NCBI GenBank assembly: GCA_039817885.1 | Contig: JBCBUY010000004.1 | Location: 14,312 to 78,311, forward strand | Length of the DNA stretch: 64,000 nucleotides | Source of the DNA: CALLCD01 sp039817885 | GTDB taxonomy: Bacteria; Pseudomonadota; Alphaproteobacteria; Caulobacterales; Hyphomonadaceae | Reading direction: 5' to 3' | Part shown: positions 33,147 through 43,081 of the stretch, one piece after another | How the letters are laid out: each line of letters begins with the position of its first letter | Position numbering within the stretch: position 1 is the stretch's first letter | Translations under genes and position numbers: made by a program | The notes under the pieces: generated by a model | Told to the model about the DNA's origin: nothing | What the model saw: the letters and a program-made list of their open reading frames with translations, nothing else | The model's database searches: none

Positions 33147-34724
33147 TCATTCCCACTCAATCGTGCCTGGGGGCTTGGAGGTGATGTCGTAGACGACGCG
33201 GTTAACGCCCTTAACCTCATTGATGATCCGTGTCGCCACGTGACCGAGGAATGCGTGATCATAAGGATAATAATCCGCCGTCATACCGTCCGTGGACGTC
33301 ACCGCGCGCAGGGCCAGCACACTCTCATAGGTGCGCTCGTCGCCCATCACGCCAACCGTGTTCACCGGCAGCAGGACTGAGAAGGCCTGCCAGATCTCGT
33401 CATAAAGCCCGGCCGCCTTGATCTCTTCAATATAGATCGCATCTGCCTTGCGCAGCGTATCGGCTTTCTCCCGCGTGATCTCCCCCGGAATGCGAATGGC
33501 AAGGCCAGGCCCAGGAAACGGATGACGCCCAACAAACGCCTCCGGCAAGCCGAGTTCGCGGCCGAGCGCCCGCACCTCATCCTTGAAGAGATCGCGCAAC
33601 GGTTCGACAAGCGCCATATTCATCCGTTCGGGCAAGCCGCCGACATTATGGTGAGACTTGATCGTTACGGACGGTCCGCCGATCGCTGAAACGCTTTCGA
33701 TGACGTCAGGATACAGCGTTCCCTGGGCGAGGAAATCCGCCCCACCGATTTTCTTGGCTTCCGCTTCAAACACATCGATAAAGAGCCCGCCAATCGTCTT
33801 ACGCTTGCGTTCCGGATCCGACACGCCAGCAAGCTGTCCCAAGAACAAATCGGAGGCGTCCACGTGCACCAGCGGTATGTTGTAGTGCTCGCGGAAAAGA
33901 TTCACGACCTCTTCGCTCTCATTCAAGCGCATAAGGCCGTGGTCAACATAAACACATGTAAGCTGATCGCCGATGGCCTCATGGATGAGAACCGCAGTAA
34001 CAGACGAATCCACGCCGCCCGAAAGGCCGCAAATGACACGACCGGAGCCAACTTGCGCCCGGATCTTGGCAATCGCCTCCTCGCGATAGGCCGCCATGGT
34101 CCAGTCACCCTTTAACCCCGCAATAGAGTGGGTGAAATTGCGCAACATCCGTGCGCCATGAACCGTATGGACAACTTCCGGATGGAACTGGGTGCCGTAA
34201 AAATGCCGTTCCCGATCAGCGATGACGGCATAAGGCGCCCCCGGAGACTTTGCGATAACACCAAAACCGGGGGCCATTTGGGCGACATGATCGCCATGGC
34301 TCATCCAGACCTGTTCGCCATCTCCACCCTCAAAAAGCCCCTCGAGCATGGCGTCATCAACAAGCCTCTCAATATAGGCGCGACCGAACTCTCGGCTTGT
34401 ACCGCTTTCAACCCGGCCGCCAAGCTGTTCCATCATCACTTGTTGACCATAGCAAATACCAAGCACGGGCACGCCGAGTTCAAAGACTCTCTGGTCAGCC
34501 CGTGGGCTGTCCTCCCAGGTCACGCTGGATGGACCACCCGATAGGATGATGGCTTGCGGATCGTAGATCTCCAGAAAAGCCGTATCCACCTTATTGAAAG
34601 GGTGAATCTCGCAATAGACCCCACTCTCCCGCAGGCGTCTGGCAATCAGCTGAGTCACCTGCGACCCGAAATCGATAATAAGTGCGCGCTCGTGTTTGCG
34701 GTCTGTAAGATTTTCTTCAGTCAT
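33147..34724 (-). CDS. guaA: GMP synthase (glutamine-hydrolysing)
   Basis: Makes GMP from XMP with ammonia from glutamine, the last step of guanine nucleotide synthesis. It has 525 residues from the ATG at 34724; a TTG nine codons earlier is a weaker start. The N-terminal glutamine amidotransferase has Cys in GICYGQQ and the His-x-Glu of QFHPEVVHT. The ATP pyrophosphatase domain has GLSGGVDSSV, and the C-terminal dimerisation domain ends in KPPGTIEWE, the usual GuaA tail. Complete and of normal length. It marks the start of the housekeeping part of the window. Confidence 0.97.
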   Translation of the reverse strand: MTEENLTDRKHERALIIDFGSQVTQLIARRLRESGVYCEIHPFNKVDTAFLEIYDPQAIILSGGPSSVTWEDSPRADQRVFELGVPVLGICYGQQVMMEQLGGRVESGTSREFGRAYIERLVDDAMLEGLFEGGDGEQVWMSHGDHVAQMAPGFGVIAKSPGAPYAVIADRERHFYGTQFHPEVVHTVHGARMLRNFTHSIAGLKGDWTMAAYREEAIAKIRAQVGSGRVICGLSGGVDSSVTAVLIHEAIGDQLTCVYVDHGLMRLNESEEVVNLFREHYNIPLVHVDASDLFLGQLAGVSDPERKRKTIGGLFIDVFEAEAKKIGGADFLAQGTLYPDVIESVSAIGGPSVTIKSHHNVGGLPERMNMALVEPLRDLFKDEVRALGRELGLPEAFVGRHPFPGPGLAIRIPGEITREKADTLRKADAIYIEEIKAAGLYDEIWQAFSVLLPVNTVGVMGDERTYESVLALRAVTSTDGMTADYYPYDHAFLGHVATRIINEVKGVNRVVYDITSKPPGTIEWE

Positions 34725-34785
34725 GGGCTCGTCTAGCTGAGTCTGTTCCAAGGTGACAAGCCGTTGGCTGACGCAGCGCGATAGA

Positions 34786-35325
34786 TCACACTTTCAATGT
34801 GGCGAGGGCATTTATGAGAGATGCCCGCAGATCATCATCGGTCAATTGCCCCGTATCCAGATCAAATACGTCATAGAATCTCGGGACAGAAAACGTCGCC
34901 TTGAGATCGGCTCCAAAATGGGGCGCAGAGGTTTCGGCCTGTGCAAGCACATTTTGCGCCCCCCCTTTGCCTGGTGATGTTGCGATCGCCACCATGGGTT
35001 TGCCTTGAAAAACCTTCGTATCGATACGAGACATCCAATCAAACAGGCTTTTATAGCCCGCAGTATATGACCCGTTATGCTCCGCATAGGCGATCAAAAC
35101 CTGGTCTGCAGCACCAATTTTCTTGAACAATTGTTTGGCTGGGTCAGGAATGCCGCTCTCATTCTCCAAATCAATGGAGTAGATCGGCAAGTCAAAATCG
35201 CGCACGGAAAGCGTCTCAATATCCGTGTCCATTATCTCTGACTGGAAAAGTTCTGTCGCGTAATCGAGCAGCGCCCGATTAATCGAATTCTTGCTATTGC
35301 TGGCAGCGAAGGCGAGCGTTTTCAT
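34786..35325 (-). CDS. NADPH-dependent FMN reductase family protein
   Basis: Flavodoxin-like fold, 179 residues. The FMN phosphate-binding start is FAASNSKNSINRAL, followed by the substrate/flavin segment AYAEHNGSYTAGYKSLFDW and a C-terminal region typical of NAD(P)H-dependent FMN or quinone reductases. Cytoplasmic. It stands alone between guaA and the rRNA methyltransferase, all on the minus strand. The exact electron acceptor is not evident. Confidence 0.87.
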   Translation of the reverse strand: MKTLAFAASNSKNSINRALLDYATELFQSEIMDTDIETLSVRDFDLPIYSIDLENESGIPDPAKQLFKKIGAADQVLIAYAEHNGSYTAGYKSLFDWMSRIDTKVFQGKPMVAIATSPGKGGAQNVLAQAETSAPHFGADLKATFSVPRFYDVFDLDTGQLTDDDLRASLINALATLKV

Positions 35326-35355
35326 AAACGGCTCCGAAAGCGATAAACACTCAGC

Positions 35356-36666
35356 TCACATAGACGTTCGACGGAGCACGGCAAAGAAGAATCCGTCTGT
35401 ACCAGCGCGACGTGGCGTCAGGCGCACGCTTCCCGTCGGTCCCTCGCCTGATTGCACAATTTTCACGCCCGTCTCGGTCAGCAATTCGGACGCCGTCACA
35501 GCCTCCGCTGCACGCACCTGAACAAAGTTCGGACACTCCCGTAGAAAGGCAGCCACCCTGTCCTCGTCTTCTTCCATCAGAAACGAGCAAGTCGCGTAAA
35601 CCAGCCGGCCACCAGGTTTCACATAAGCAGACGCCGCCTCAAGGATCTCAGCCTGTTCCGCGATGCGCCGTTCCAGCGCAGCAGGCTTCAATCGCCATTT
35701 GGAGTCTGGCCGTCTGCGCCAAGTGCCGGTGCCGGTACAGGGCGCGTCGATAAAGACGCAATCCATCGTCTCCTTGAGAGCCTTGAGCTGCTCCGGCTCG
35801 CGGGGGTGGCAAAGCTGCACATTGTGGGCTCCGGAACGTTTCAGGCGCGGGATCAGCGCGCTGAGCCGGCGACCGTCAATGTCATAAGCGAAAACTTGTC
35901 CTTTTCCGCCAAGCGCGGCTGCCATGGCGAGCGTTTTCCCGCCTCCGCCGGCACAATAGTCAAGCACCTGCTCGCCAGGTTGAACATTGGCCGCTGCCGC
36001 CGCAATTTGCGACCCGGCGTCTTGGACTTCGACCCACCCCTTCGAGTAAGCCGGAATCGATTGCAGGCTCGTTTCACGGCGGGACGGATCCGGAGCTGGG
36101 ATATGAAAAGCATGTTTCAAGAGCGGCGATGGAATGGCCTTAGCCGACTGGAGCGCTTTGCCGGCTTTCTCCGCATCGACCTTCAGGGTGTTCACCCGCA
36201 AATCGACATCGGCACGGACCGCCATACTCTGCGCTTCAACAACCACCTCTTCCCCAAAAACCCGGGCCATGTGCGGCGCAAGCCAATCTGGGTAATCGCC
36301 GGCAATATACGGAGCTGCCGTCGCATCAGGTGCCATTACAAGCCGCTCGCGCTCATCTAGCGTCAACCCATCGGGAGCATGGTCGCTGTCCATTGCGTCA
36401 TCGATCTGGCGAATATCCCACGCCCACGCAAAGGACAGCGCACCCAATATCAACTGTCTCGGCTCATCCGCCCCCATGGCATGGGCAATCGAGTTCCGTT
36501 TTCGAAGGGCATCCAGCACGAGCCCTGAAACCCATGCTCTGTCTTTTGCCCCGGCATAGCGCGCCCGCTTTCCCCAATCGCGAATGGCCGACTTTACGGG
36601 CTGATGCCGACGCAAGACATCTTCCAGTACATCAATTGCTGCTGCTATTCTGCCACCGTCGCGCAT
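35356..36666 (-). CDS. RsmB/NOP-family RNA cytosine-C5 methyltransferase
   Basis: S-adenosylmethionine-dependent m5C methyltransferase acting on rRNA or tRNA, 436 residues. The N-terminal helical part (about 1-140) resembles the NusB-like domain of RsmB. The catalytic domain shows motif I (VLDYCAGGGGKTLAMAA), the motif IV cysteine (FIDAPCTGTGTWRR) and the motif VI catalytic cysteine (VYATCSFL). The 16S rRNA C967 position is the likely target by family, but alphaproteobacteria often have several paralogues. It faces away from the plus-strand GNAT gene. Confidence 0.88.
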   Translation of the reverse strand: MRDGGRIAAAIDVLEDVLRRHQPVKSAIRDWGKRARYAGAKDRAWVSGLVLDALRKRNSIAHAMGADEPRQLILGALSFAWAWDIRQIDDAMDSDHAPDGLTLDERERLVMAPDATAAPYIAGDYPDWLAPHMARVFGEEVVVEAQSMAVRADVDLRVNTLKVDAEKAGKALQSAKAIPSPLLKHAFHIPAPDPSRRETSLQSIPAYSKGWVEVQDAGSQIAAAAANVQPGEQVLDYCAGGGGKTLAMAAALGGKGQVFAYDIDGRRLSALIPRLKRSGAHNVQLCHPREPEQLKALKETMDCVFIDAPCTGTGTWRRRPDSKWRLKPAALERRIAEQAEILEAASAYVKPGGRLVYATCSFLMEEDEDRVAAFLRECPNFVQVRAAEAVTASELLTETGVKIVQSGEGPTGSVRLTPRRAGTDGFFFAVLRRTSM

Positions 36667-36735
36667 ATAGATCTGTTCCGCTATTCGTAATGCGTGGGCC
36701 GTGTTAGCTGTGTCGGTGAGAGATGGAAACCAGAA

Positions 36736-37371
36736 ATGGCTGAGCTCAAAATAGACTTACCGCCTAGCGTTGCCATTGCACGCCCCTCAGACTGGCGAAC
36801 GGTTGCCGCTATTACTGGAGAAGCCTTTGCCGACGATCCGGTTAACCGATGGGCGTTCGGAACCGAAGATGCGATCAAAGCATGCTTTCGAGTCATGACC
36901 CGCGATGTCTACCTCGGGCGGGGATTATCTCATTTGGCCGGCGATGAGGGCGCGACAATGTGGACCTTACCCGGGCAGAAAACCGGCATGGGCCTCCTGG
37001 CAAACCTACGATTTGCGAGCGCGATGATGTTCAGAGGTGATGTCGGCGCAATCGGCCGCGCATTTCATCTTGGGTCGCTGATGGAAAAGCATCACCCAAA
37101 GGAGCGCCACGCCTATCTTTTCACGATTGGCACGCGCCGCTCCGCTCGTGGCAAGGGCTATGGGAAAGCACTCCTGAAACCCGTACTCGTAGCATGTGAT
37201 CGCGCCTCACTCCCGGTTTACTTGGAGAACTCAAACCCTGCGAATACGGGATTTTACCGATCCTTTGGGTTCCGATCTCTGGGAACTTTTGCGGTGGGCG
37301 ACGGCGGTCCTCTGATGGAACCCATGTGGCGAGAGCCGCTTGACGCCAACATCGCCGAAGCGGCAGCTTAA
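36736..37371 (+). CDS. GNAT-family N-acetyltransferase
   Basis: 211 residues from the ATG at 36736; a GTG at 36694 would add 14 residues with little resemblance to the family. The acetyl-CoA-binding segment is RRSARGKGYGKALL, followed by YLENSNPANTGFYRSFGF, a classic GNAT C-terminus. Target unknown. It precedes modABC by 11 bp and may share their transcript. Confidence 0.84.
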   Translation: MAELKIDLPPSVAIARPSDWRTVAAITGEAFADDPVNRWAFGTEDAIKACFRVMTRDVYLGRGLSHLAGDEGATMWTLPGQKTGMGLLANLRFASAMMFRGDVGAIGRAFHLGSLMEKHHPKERHAYLFTIGTRRSARGKGYGKALLKPVLVACDRASLPVYLENSNPANTGFYRSFGFRSLGTFAVGDGGPLMEPMWREPLDANIAEAAA

Positions 37372-37382
37372 GTCCGATCAGA

Positions 37383-38159
37383 ATGTCTTGGATAACCCCT
37401 CATAAGTCTTTGGACCATAAATGGTTTGTAGCAGGCGTATTGGCGCTTGTATGTGCCACAATGCCGGCATCCGCGGAGCGCGCAAATATTGCGGTTGCGT
37501 CGAATTTCAAGCCAGTCATGGAGGCGATCGAACCTATGTTTGAGGCCTCAACGGGGCACGACCTCGTCATCTCTTCAGGATCAACCGCAAAACTCTACAG
37601 CCAGGTCCGATTTGGCGCACCGTTCGATGTGTTTTTGAGTGCTGATATGGCGCACCCGGAAAGATTGATCGACAAAGACCTGGCAATTGCCAATTCGATG
37701 TTCACCTACGCCGTCGGCCGGCTGACAATTTGGAGCTGGTCGGAGACAACATCGAGCCTCGAAGCCATGACGAACCCAGCAACGCGAAAGATTGCCATGG
37801 CAACGCCGGCTGGGGCCCCCTATGGCGTCGCGGCCGAAGAGGTGTTGGCCCATTATGGCCTGACAGACGCCGTCGCGCCGAAACTCGTGCTCGGCGAGAG
37901 CATCGGCCAAGCCTTCGCCTTCGCCCATACCGGAAATGCCGATCTCGGAATCGTCTCCTTGTCGCTTGTCTTACAACTTCCAGAGGGCGAGCAAGGCCAT
38001 CGCTGGGACATTCCAGCAAGTGCCCACACTCCGATTGCGCAAGGAGCCATCTTGCTGTCTAGGGGGGCTGACAATGACGCAGCGCTCGCATTTCTGGCGT
38101 TTCTCGCCTCCGAAGACGCCCGACAGATCATTCGCCAATATGGCTTCGAGACGCCATGA
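37383..38159 (+). CDS. modA: Molybdate ABC transporter, periplasmic binding protein
   Basis: Binds molybdate (or tungstate) in the periplasm. It has 258 residues with an N-terminal signal ending near MPASAERA. The mature part begins IAVASNFKPVMEAI and has the oxyanion-binding stretch SGSTAKLYSQVRFGAPFDVFLSAD and GESIGQAFAFAHTGNADLGIVSLS, all typical of ModA. It overlaps modB by 4 bp. No ModE regulator gene or clear Mo operator is seen. Confidence 0.92.
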   Translation: MSWITPHKSLDHKWFVAGVLALVCATMPASAERANIAVASNFKPVMEAIEPMFEASTGHDLVISSGSTAKLYSQVRFGAPFDVFLSADMAHPERLIDKDLAIANSMFTYAVGRLTIWSWSETTSSLEAMTNPATRKIAMATPAGAPYGVAAEEVLAHYGLTDAVAPKLVLGESIGQAFAFAHTGNADLGIVSLSLVLQLPEGEQGHRWDIPASAHTPIAQGAILLSRGADNDAALAFLAFLASEDARQIIRQYGFETP

Positions 38160-38833
38160 GTCTTCCAGATCTCGCAGCGCTTTGGCTGACCATCCGCCTC
38201 GCCGCAGTGACGACAATCGTTCTGTTGATTTTCGGCACACCACTGGCTTGGTGGTTATCGCAAACAAAATCACGTGTGAAACCGGTCTTAGAAGCGGTCG
38301 TCGCTTTGCCTTTGGTCCTGCCGCCCACGGTGCTTGGATTCTATCTCCTGGTTGCGATGGCCCCCGACGCGCCCCTTGGAAGGGCTTGGATACTGGCAAC
38401 GGGAGACACGCTCAGTTTTTCCTTTGCCGGCCTGGTGGTCGGATCGGTCATATACTCGCTGCCCTTCATGATACAGCCCCTGCAAACGGCGTTCGAAGCG
38501 ACAGGTAGATCGGCCATGGAAGCCGCAGCGAGCCTGCGTGCTGGACCTTTGGACGCGTTCTTCACCATCGCCGCACCCCTTGCCACCCGCGGATTTCTGA
38601 CCGCTTCGGTTCTCAGCTTCGCCCATACACTGGGGGAATTCGGTGTTGTTTTGATGATCGGAGGCAATATCCCCGATCGAACCCGCGTGGTCTCGATCGA
38701 GATCTACGAACATGTCGAAACACTAAACTATAGCGACGCGAATTCGCTCTCGATTATTCTGATTAGCGTCTCATTTATCGTGCTCACAGCCGTCTACATC
38801 TTCAATCGAAAGCAAGCTGTGCATGTCGGTTGA
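38156..38833 (+). CDS. modB: Molybdate ABC transporter permease
   Basis: 225-residue inner-membrane permease with five membrane helices. The cytoplasmic EAA loop that contacts the ATPase is EAAASLRAGPLDAFFTIAAPLATRGF, followed by the ModB-specific HTLGEFGVVLMIGGNIPDRTRVVSIEIYEHVE. It overlaps modA by 4 bp and modC by 11 bp, so the three are translated together. Confidence 0.94.
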   Translation: MSLPDLAALWLTIRLAAVTTIVLLIFGTPLAWWLSQTKSRVKPVLEAVVALPLVLPPTVLGFYLLVAMAPDAPLGRAWILATGDTLSFSFAGLVVGSVIYSLPFMIQPLQTAFEATGRSAMEAAASLRAGPLDAFFTIAAPLATRGFLTASVLSFAHTLGEFGVVLMIGGNIPDRTRVVSIEIYEHVETLNYSDANSLSIILISVSFIVLTAVYIFNRKQAVHVG

Positions 38834-39914
38834 CGGGGCATATGTCGATATCACGGTCACACGACCGGACTTCCAATTGGAGATGGCACAAACCGTCCCG
38901 ACGAGCGGGATCACCGCGGTCTTCGGGCCGAGCGGCGCAGGCAAGACAACGTTTTTGCGCACAATTGCAGGCTTCGAGACACCAACAAGAGGCCGCATTC
39001 AACTGGGTCATAGAACGCTGTGCGATGTTGCAAAGCGTATAAACGTGCCATCACATCAGCGCCCTATCGGATACCTGTTCCAGGATGGGCGGCTCTTTTC
39101 CCATATGACTGTGGACCAAAACCTTGCCTATGCCGAAGCCCGTAAAGAGATAGATGGCGGCCCCTCATTAAAGGATGATATTATCTCCGCTTGCGGTATC
39201 CAGCCATTCATGGACCGGCGACCCGAAACGCTCTCCGGGGGCGAGCGCCAACGGGTTGCGCTTGCAAGAACCTTGATGACCGCGCCGGAATTACTGCTCC
39301 TGGATGAGCCTTTGGGAGCCCTCGACCGCCAACGGAAGTTAGAACTTGTTACTTTGCTGGTGGATTTGCCAAAAAGTCTTGGGATCCCAACGCTCTATGT
39401 CAGCCATGATATCGATGAGGTCTCGCGGGTCGCGGACCGCGTCATCATTCTTGAAAACGGGAGGGTGCAAAACTCAGGCCCGGTTGAAGAGACGCTGGGT
39501 GCCTATGGTCTGGAAGCCGGCCGCAACCCCTATGAAAGTGGCGCACGGCTCTCCGGCACAATTGCAGCGCACGATCCGAATTACGGCCTGACCCAAGTCG
39601 CCATTGGCGAAAATACGCTCCACCTGCCGATCCATGCAGCCATTGAGCCTGGCGCGAGAATCCAGCTGAAGATCTCACCAAAAGACGTGTCCGTTTCGCT
39701 GCGCCGACCTGACGGCATTAGTATCCAAAATGTACTTAAAGGCCAGATCGAGCAGATCGAAGAGCAAGGCCAAACCGCCTTCTGTATGCTTACACTCAGT
39801 GTCGATAGCCAACAGCTTCAGGCTCGGATCACGCGTAAAGCAAGGTCGGAGCTTGATCTCGAAATCGGGCGATCCGTATACGTGCTTTTAAAAAGCGCGA
39901 GCTTTTATAGATAG
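38823..39914 (+). CDS. modC: Molybdate ABC transporter ATP-binding protein
   Basis: 363-residue ATPase. Walker A is GPSGAGKTT, the signature is LSGGERQRVALAR, Walker B is LLLLDEPLGALD and the switch His lies in YVSHDIDE. The last 70-130 residues form the MOP (molybdate-binding, TOBE-like) domain that is particular to ModC. It ends the operon. Confidence 0.94.
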   Translation: MSVDGAYVDITVTRPDFQLEMAQTVPTSGITAVFGPSGAGKTTFLRTIAGFETPTRGRIQLGHRTLCDVAKRINVPSHQRPIGYLFQDGRLFSHMTVDQNLAYAEARKEIDGGPSLKDDIISACGIQPFMDRRPETLSGGERQRVALARTLMTAPELLLLDEPLGALDRQRKLELVTLLVDLPKSLGIPTLYVSHDIDEVSRVADRVIILENGRVQNSGPVEETLGAYGLEAGRNPYESGARLSGTIAAHDPNYGLTQVAIGENTLHLPIHAAIEPGARIQLKISPKDVSVSLRRPDGISIQNVLKGQIEQIEEQGQTAFCMLTLSVDSQQLQARITRKARSELDLEIGRSVYVLLKSASFYR

Positions 39915-39951
39915 AGCGCTGGTTACCAAGCTGGAAACCACGGCTAACCGC

Positions 39952-40473
39952 TCAAGAAAATGGTGAACCTCCATTCACCGTTGGCAAACCGTGTTGATTG
40001 AGTTCGGGATCTGAGGGCAGCCGAGCGACAATCACACCGGAGATGAGATTAAAGCCGAATAAAGCCGCGAATGAATGAATGGCAGCGCGAGCGCCACCAA
40101 ACGTCTCCTGCACCAATTCGTTTATGGCTCTTTGATCAGAAACCACATTCGGATCTGACATGGCCCTGGCAACCTCTGTCCATCCGGGCAGTGTCACCAC
40201 AGCAGCGGTCAGCGTCGCCAGAAAAGCAAAGAAAATCGGAACAAACCACCAGGCTGAGCGCCCGCTGTCATGCAGGCGTTTGCCAAAAACGCAGAGATAG
40301 GGATACGGCAGCAGGTAGAATAACAGAGCGAGCATCTGCGGAATGGGAACCGGCGCGAACAGCTGTAAAACATTGGAAACAATGATAAAGCCGACAAGAA
40401 CAATAATGCCGCGCCAAAAGTCATTTGGCCCGGTACGGCCCATTGGATTGAATAGAACACCGGAAATGGGCAT
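39952..40473 (-). CDS. DUF805 membrane protein
   Basis: 173 residues with about four membrane helices. The DUF805 signature is present: an N-terminal GRTGPNDFWRG segment and FGKRLHDSGRSAWWFVPIFF after the second helix. The family sits in the inner membrane; its biochemical role is not established. It lies between modC and the carboxylase gene without obvious partners. Confidence 0.85.
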   Translation of the reverse strand: MPISGVLFNPMGRTGPNDFWRGIIVLVGFIIVSNVLQLFAPVPIPQMLALLFYLLPYPYLCVFGKRLHDSGRSAWWFVPIFFAFLATLTAAVVTLPGWTEVARAMSDPNVVSDQRAINELVQETFGGARAAIHSFAALFGFNLISGVIVARLPSDPELNQHGLPTVNGGSPFS

Positions 40474-40550
40474 GCGTCGCTCCCTGAAACCGACTATAGA
40501 TTTAGCCCGTTTTTCGCCGCGCTTCCAGAGCGTCTGTCAGGGCGTAAAGC

Positions 40551-42524
40551 CTATTCAAACTCCACCATAACTTCATCAGCGGCAACAGCAGCTCCAGCTT
40601 CAACATTGATAGCTTTGACGACGCCTTCAGCTTCCGCGCGGATAATATTCTGCATCTTCATAGCCTCGACCACGCATACACCTTCGCCAGATTTCACCTC
40701 CTGGCCCAGCTCAACATCGATGGAGACGACAAGTCCGGGCATGGGCGACATGATCAGTTTCGATGTGTCCGGGGCTTCTTTTTCGGGCAGACGCTGGTAA
40801 AGGTCGGCGACGCTTGACCGGCTGACCATTACAGGCAAGGCCGCTCCACGATGGCGCACGACAGGCCCAGATTTGCTCCGTAAGAAACTCACGGCAAAAG
40901 GTTCCCCATCGATCACGCCTTCAAAGAGGTTTTTTCCGGGTTGCCAGTCGGTCACCAATGTGTGGCTGTCACCGTCGGTGGTGATCGTCGCTTCCCCATC
41001 GCCAAGCACCAAGACAAGATCGTAGCGGTCCTTTCCGAGAAGAACGCACCAATCCGTGGCAACGTCGCCGCGGCCAGCCCTGGCCGCTTTCAACACATGC
41101 GCGTAAGACGATGCCGCAAGAAGATATTTGACCTGCTCTGCGGTGGGTTCGGTTCCCATAAACCCATCGGGAAACTCATCCTTGATATAGGCCGTGGTCA
41201 GATCGCCCGAACGGAAGCGTTTTTCATCCATCACAGCGGCACAAAACGGAATATTGTCCTGAATGCCTTCAATATGAAACCGATCAAGCGCCTTGGCCTG
41301 AGTGTCCAAGGCTTTGTCGCGATCAGCTCCATGGGTCACGAGTTTCGCGATCATCGGATCATAGAACATTGAGATTTCGTCGCCTTCGCGGACGCCCGAA
41401 TCCATACGGACGGTTCCCTCGCCAAGCGTGCCCTCCGCTGGCGGATAAAAGCGCATCAAACGGCCAATCGATGGGAGAAAGTTCCGATACGGATCTTCAG
41501 CATAGACACGGGACTCGACGGCCCAACCATTGATCTTGAGATCCTTTTGCTTGATGGCAAGCGTCTCTCCTGCCGCAACGCTCAGCATCTGCTCGACAAG
41601 ATCGACGCCGGTGATCATCTCCGTGACCGGGTGTTCCACCTGAAGGCGGGTATTCATCTCCAGGAAATAGAAGCCCTTATCCTTTCCGGAGACCACGAAT
41701 TCGACCGTTCCGGCGCTGTCATAATCAACAGCTTTAGCCAATGCGACAGCTTGCTCGCCCATTTTCTTACGCGTCGCAGCATCAAGAAGCGGACTCGGAG
41801 CTTCCTCGATAACCTTCTGATTGCGCCGTTGGATCGAGCATTCCCGCTCGAACAGGTAGATACAATTGCCATGTTTGTCGCCGAGAACTTGGATCTCGAT
41901 ATGGCGGGGGCTTTCAATGAACTTTTCAATAAAGATTCGGTCGTCACCGAAGGCATTTTTTGCTTCGGCTTTCACGGCTGGAAAGCCTTCTTCCACTTCA
42001 GCGTCAGAATAGGCGACCCTGATCCCCTTGCCACCGCCACCAGCTGACGCCTTGATCATGACCGGATAGCCAATTTCAGAAGAGATTTTGATCGCCTCGG
42101 CAGTATCCTTAATCAAGTCCATATGGCCGGGCACAGTTGAAACACCCGCTTCTGCAGCAAGCTGCTTCGATGAGATTTTGTCACCCATGGCTTCGATCGC
42201 GCCCGGATTGGGACCAATAAAGGTGATCTTTTCCTTGGCTAGACGCTTCGCAAAATCAGGATTTTCAGACAGAAACCCGAACCCAGGATGGACCGCTTGA
42301 GCCCCCGTCGCTTTCACAGCATCGACGATCTTGTCCATCACAAGATAGCTCTCCGACGCCGGAGACGGTCCTATATGTACGGCTTCATCCGCCATTTCCA
42401 CGGCCATGGAGCCCGCATCGGCATCGGAATAGACAACGACCGTCTTGACCCCCAGTCGACGACAAGTCTTGATCACACGAACGGCGATCTCGCCTCTGTT
42501 TGCAATCAGGATTTTTTCAAACAT
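40551..42524 (-). CDS. pccA: Propionyl/acetyl-CoA carboxylase alpha subunit (biotin carboxylase with biotin carrier)
   Basis: Carboxylates its own biotin using ATP and bicarbonate; the carboxyl group is then passed to an acyl-CoA by a beta subunit, which is not in the window. It has 657 residues from the ATG at 42524 (MFEKILIANRGEIA, the usual start); an ATG four codons earlier is possible. The biotin carboxylase domain has KASAGGGGKGIR and FLEMNTRLQVEHPVTE. The biotinyl-lysine motif EAMKMQN is near the C-terminus. The length fits the propionyl-CoA carboxylase alpha subunit. It would serve breakdown of odd-chain or branched acyl groups. Confidence 0.9.
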   Translation of the reverse strand: MFEKILIANRGEIAVRVIKTCRRLGVKTVVVYSDADAGSMAVEMADEAVHIGPSPASESYLVMDKIVDAVKATGAQAVHPGFGFLSENPDFAKRLAKEKITFIGPNPGAIEAMGDKISSKQLAAEAGVSTVPGHMDLIKDTAEAIKISSEIGYPVMIKASAGGGGKGIRVAYSDAEVEEGFPAVKAEAKNAFGDDRIFIEKFIESPRHIEIQVLGDKHGNCIYLFERECSIQRRNQKVIEEAPSPLLDAATRKKMGEQAVALAKAVDYDSAGTVEFVVSGKDKGFYFLEMNTRLQVEHPVTEMITGVDLVEQMLSVAAGETLAIKQKDLKINGWAVESRVYAEDPYRNFLPSIGRLMRFYPPAEGTLGEGTVRMDSGVREGDEISMFYDPMIAKLVTHGADRDKALDTQAKALDRFHIEGIQDNIPFCAAVMDEKRFRSGDLTTAYIKDEFPDGFMGTEPTAEQVKYLLAASSYAHVLKAARAGRGDVATDWCVLLGKDRYDLVLVLGDGEATITTDGDSHTLVTDWQPGKNLFEGVIDGEPFAVSFLRSKSGPVVRHRGAALPVMVSRSSVADLYQRLPEKEAPDTSKLIMSPMPGLVVSIDVELGQEVKSGEGVCVVEAMKMQNIIRAEAEGVVKAINVEAGAAVAADEVMVEFE

Positions 42525-42603
42525 TCCCGGCCCCATTTCATCGTGTTTTTTGGTTGCGCCTCAATTAGTCAGGTCGGCGCTCATTGTCCATGCAATAACA
42601 GTA

Positions 42604-43068
42604 TCAGCCGTCGAGCCGGTCTACATCGATCTCAAACAAGCGAATTCTCGCAGTAACGCTTACCAGGAAGGCAGTCGACCATCCAATAAGGAGAAAACCG
42701 TTCATGGACTCCATAGCTGCGAGCATTCTCCATTCAGATTCAAGGTATAAATCGCCGAAACCGACTGTGGTAAATGTCGATGCAGAGAAATAGAGCGCTT
42801 CTTCAATGCCGTTGAACTCACCGAGCATGATATACGCAATGGCGAATAGCAGAACTTCTACAGCGTGCAGCGCAAACAACATCAGCACGACAAAGAGAAT
42901 GGATAGCCCCTGAAGAACCACCGACGTTATGGTCGCAGGCGAATGCCCACTACGCCTCAAAAAAGCGCTGAGCCAGGCCAATCCGATGAAGTGGATCAAG
43001 GCTGTGGCGATGACGAGAAGACCGGAGATGAGGAGACATTCGATAAGCATGCCTGCTATTAGCGGCAT
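42604..43068 (-). CDS. Two-helix potassium-channel-type ion channel
   Basis: 154 residues from the ATG at 43068. The pore loop STFTTVGFGDLYL carries the K+ selectivity sequence TVGFGD, with two flanking helices and two more near the N-terminus, as in Ion_trans_2 proteins. A TTG at 43107 could extend it, but that overlaps the upstream gene. No cytoplasmic RCK gating domain is attached. It lies 13 bp after the hypothetical protein gene. Confidence 0.82.
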   Translation of the reverse strand: MPLIAGMLIECLLISGLLVIATALIHFIGLAWLSAFLRRSGHSPATITSVVLQGLSILFVVLMLFALHAVEVLLFAIAYIMLGEFNGIEEALYFSASTFTTVGFGDLYLESEWRMLAAMESMNGFLLIGWSTAFLVSVTARIRLFEIDVDRLDG

Positions 43069-43081
43069 GACTTCAGAAAAC

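Noticed and set aside
39877..39886. GTATAC near the end of modC
   Set aside because: Inside coding sequence with no matching flanks; chance occurrence.
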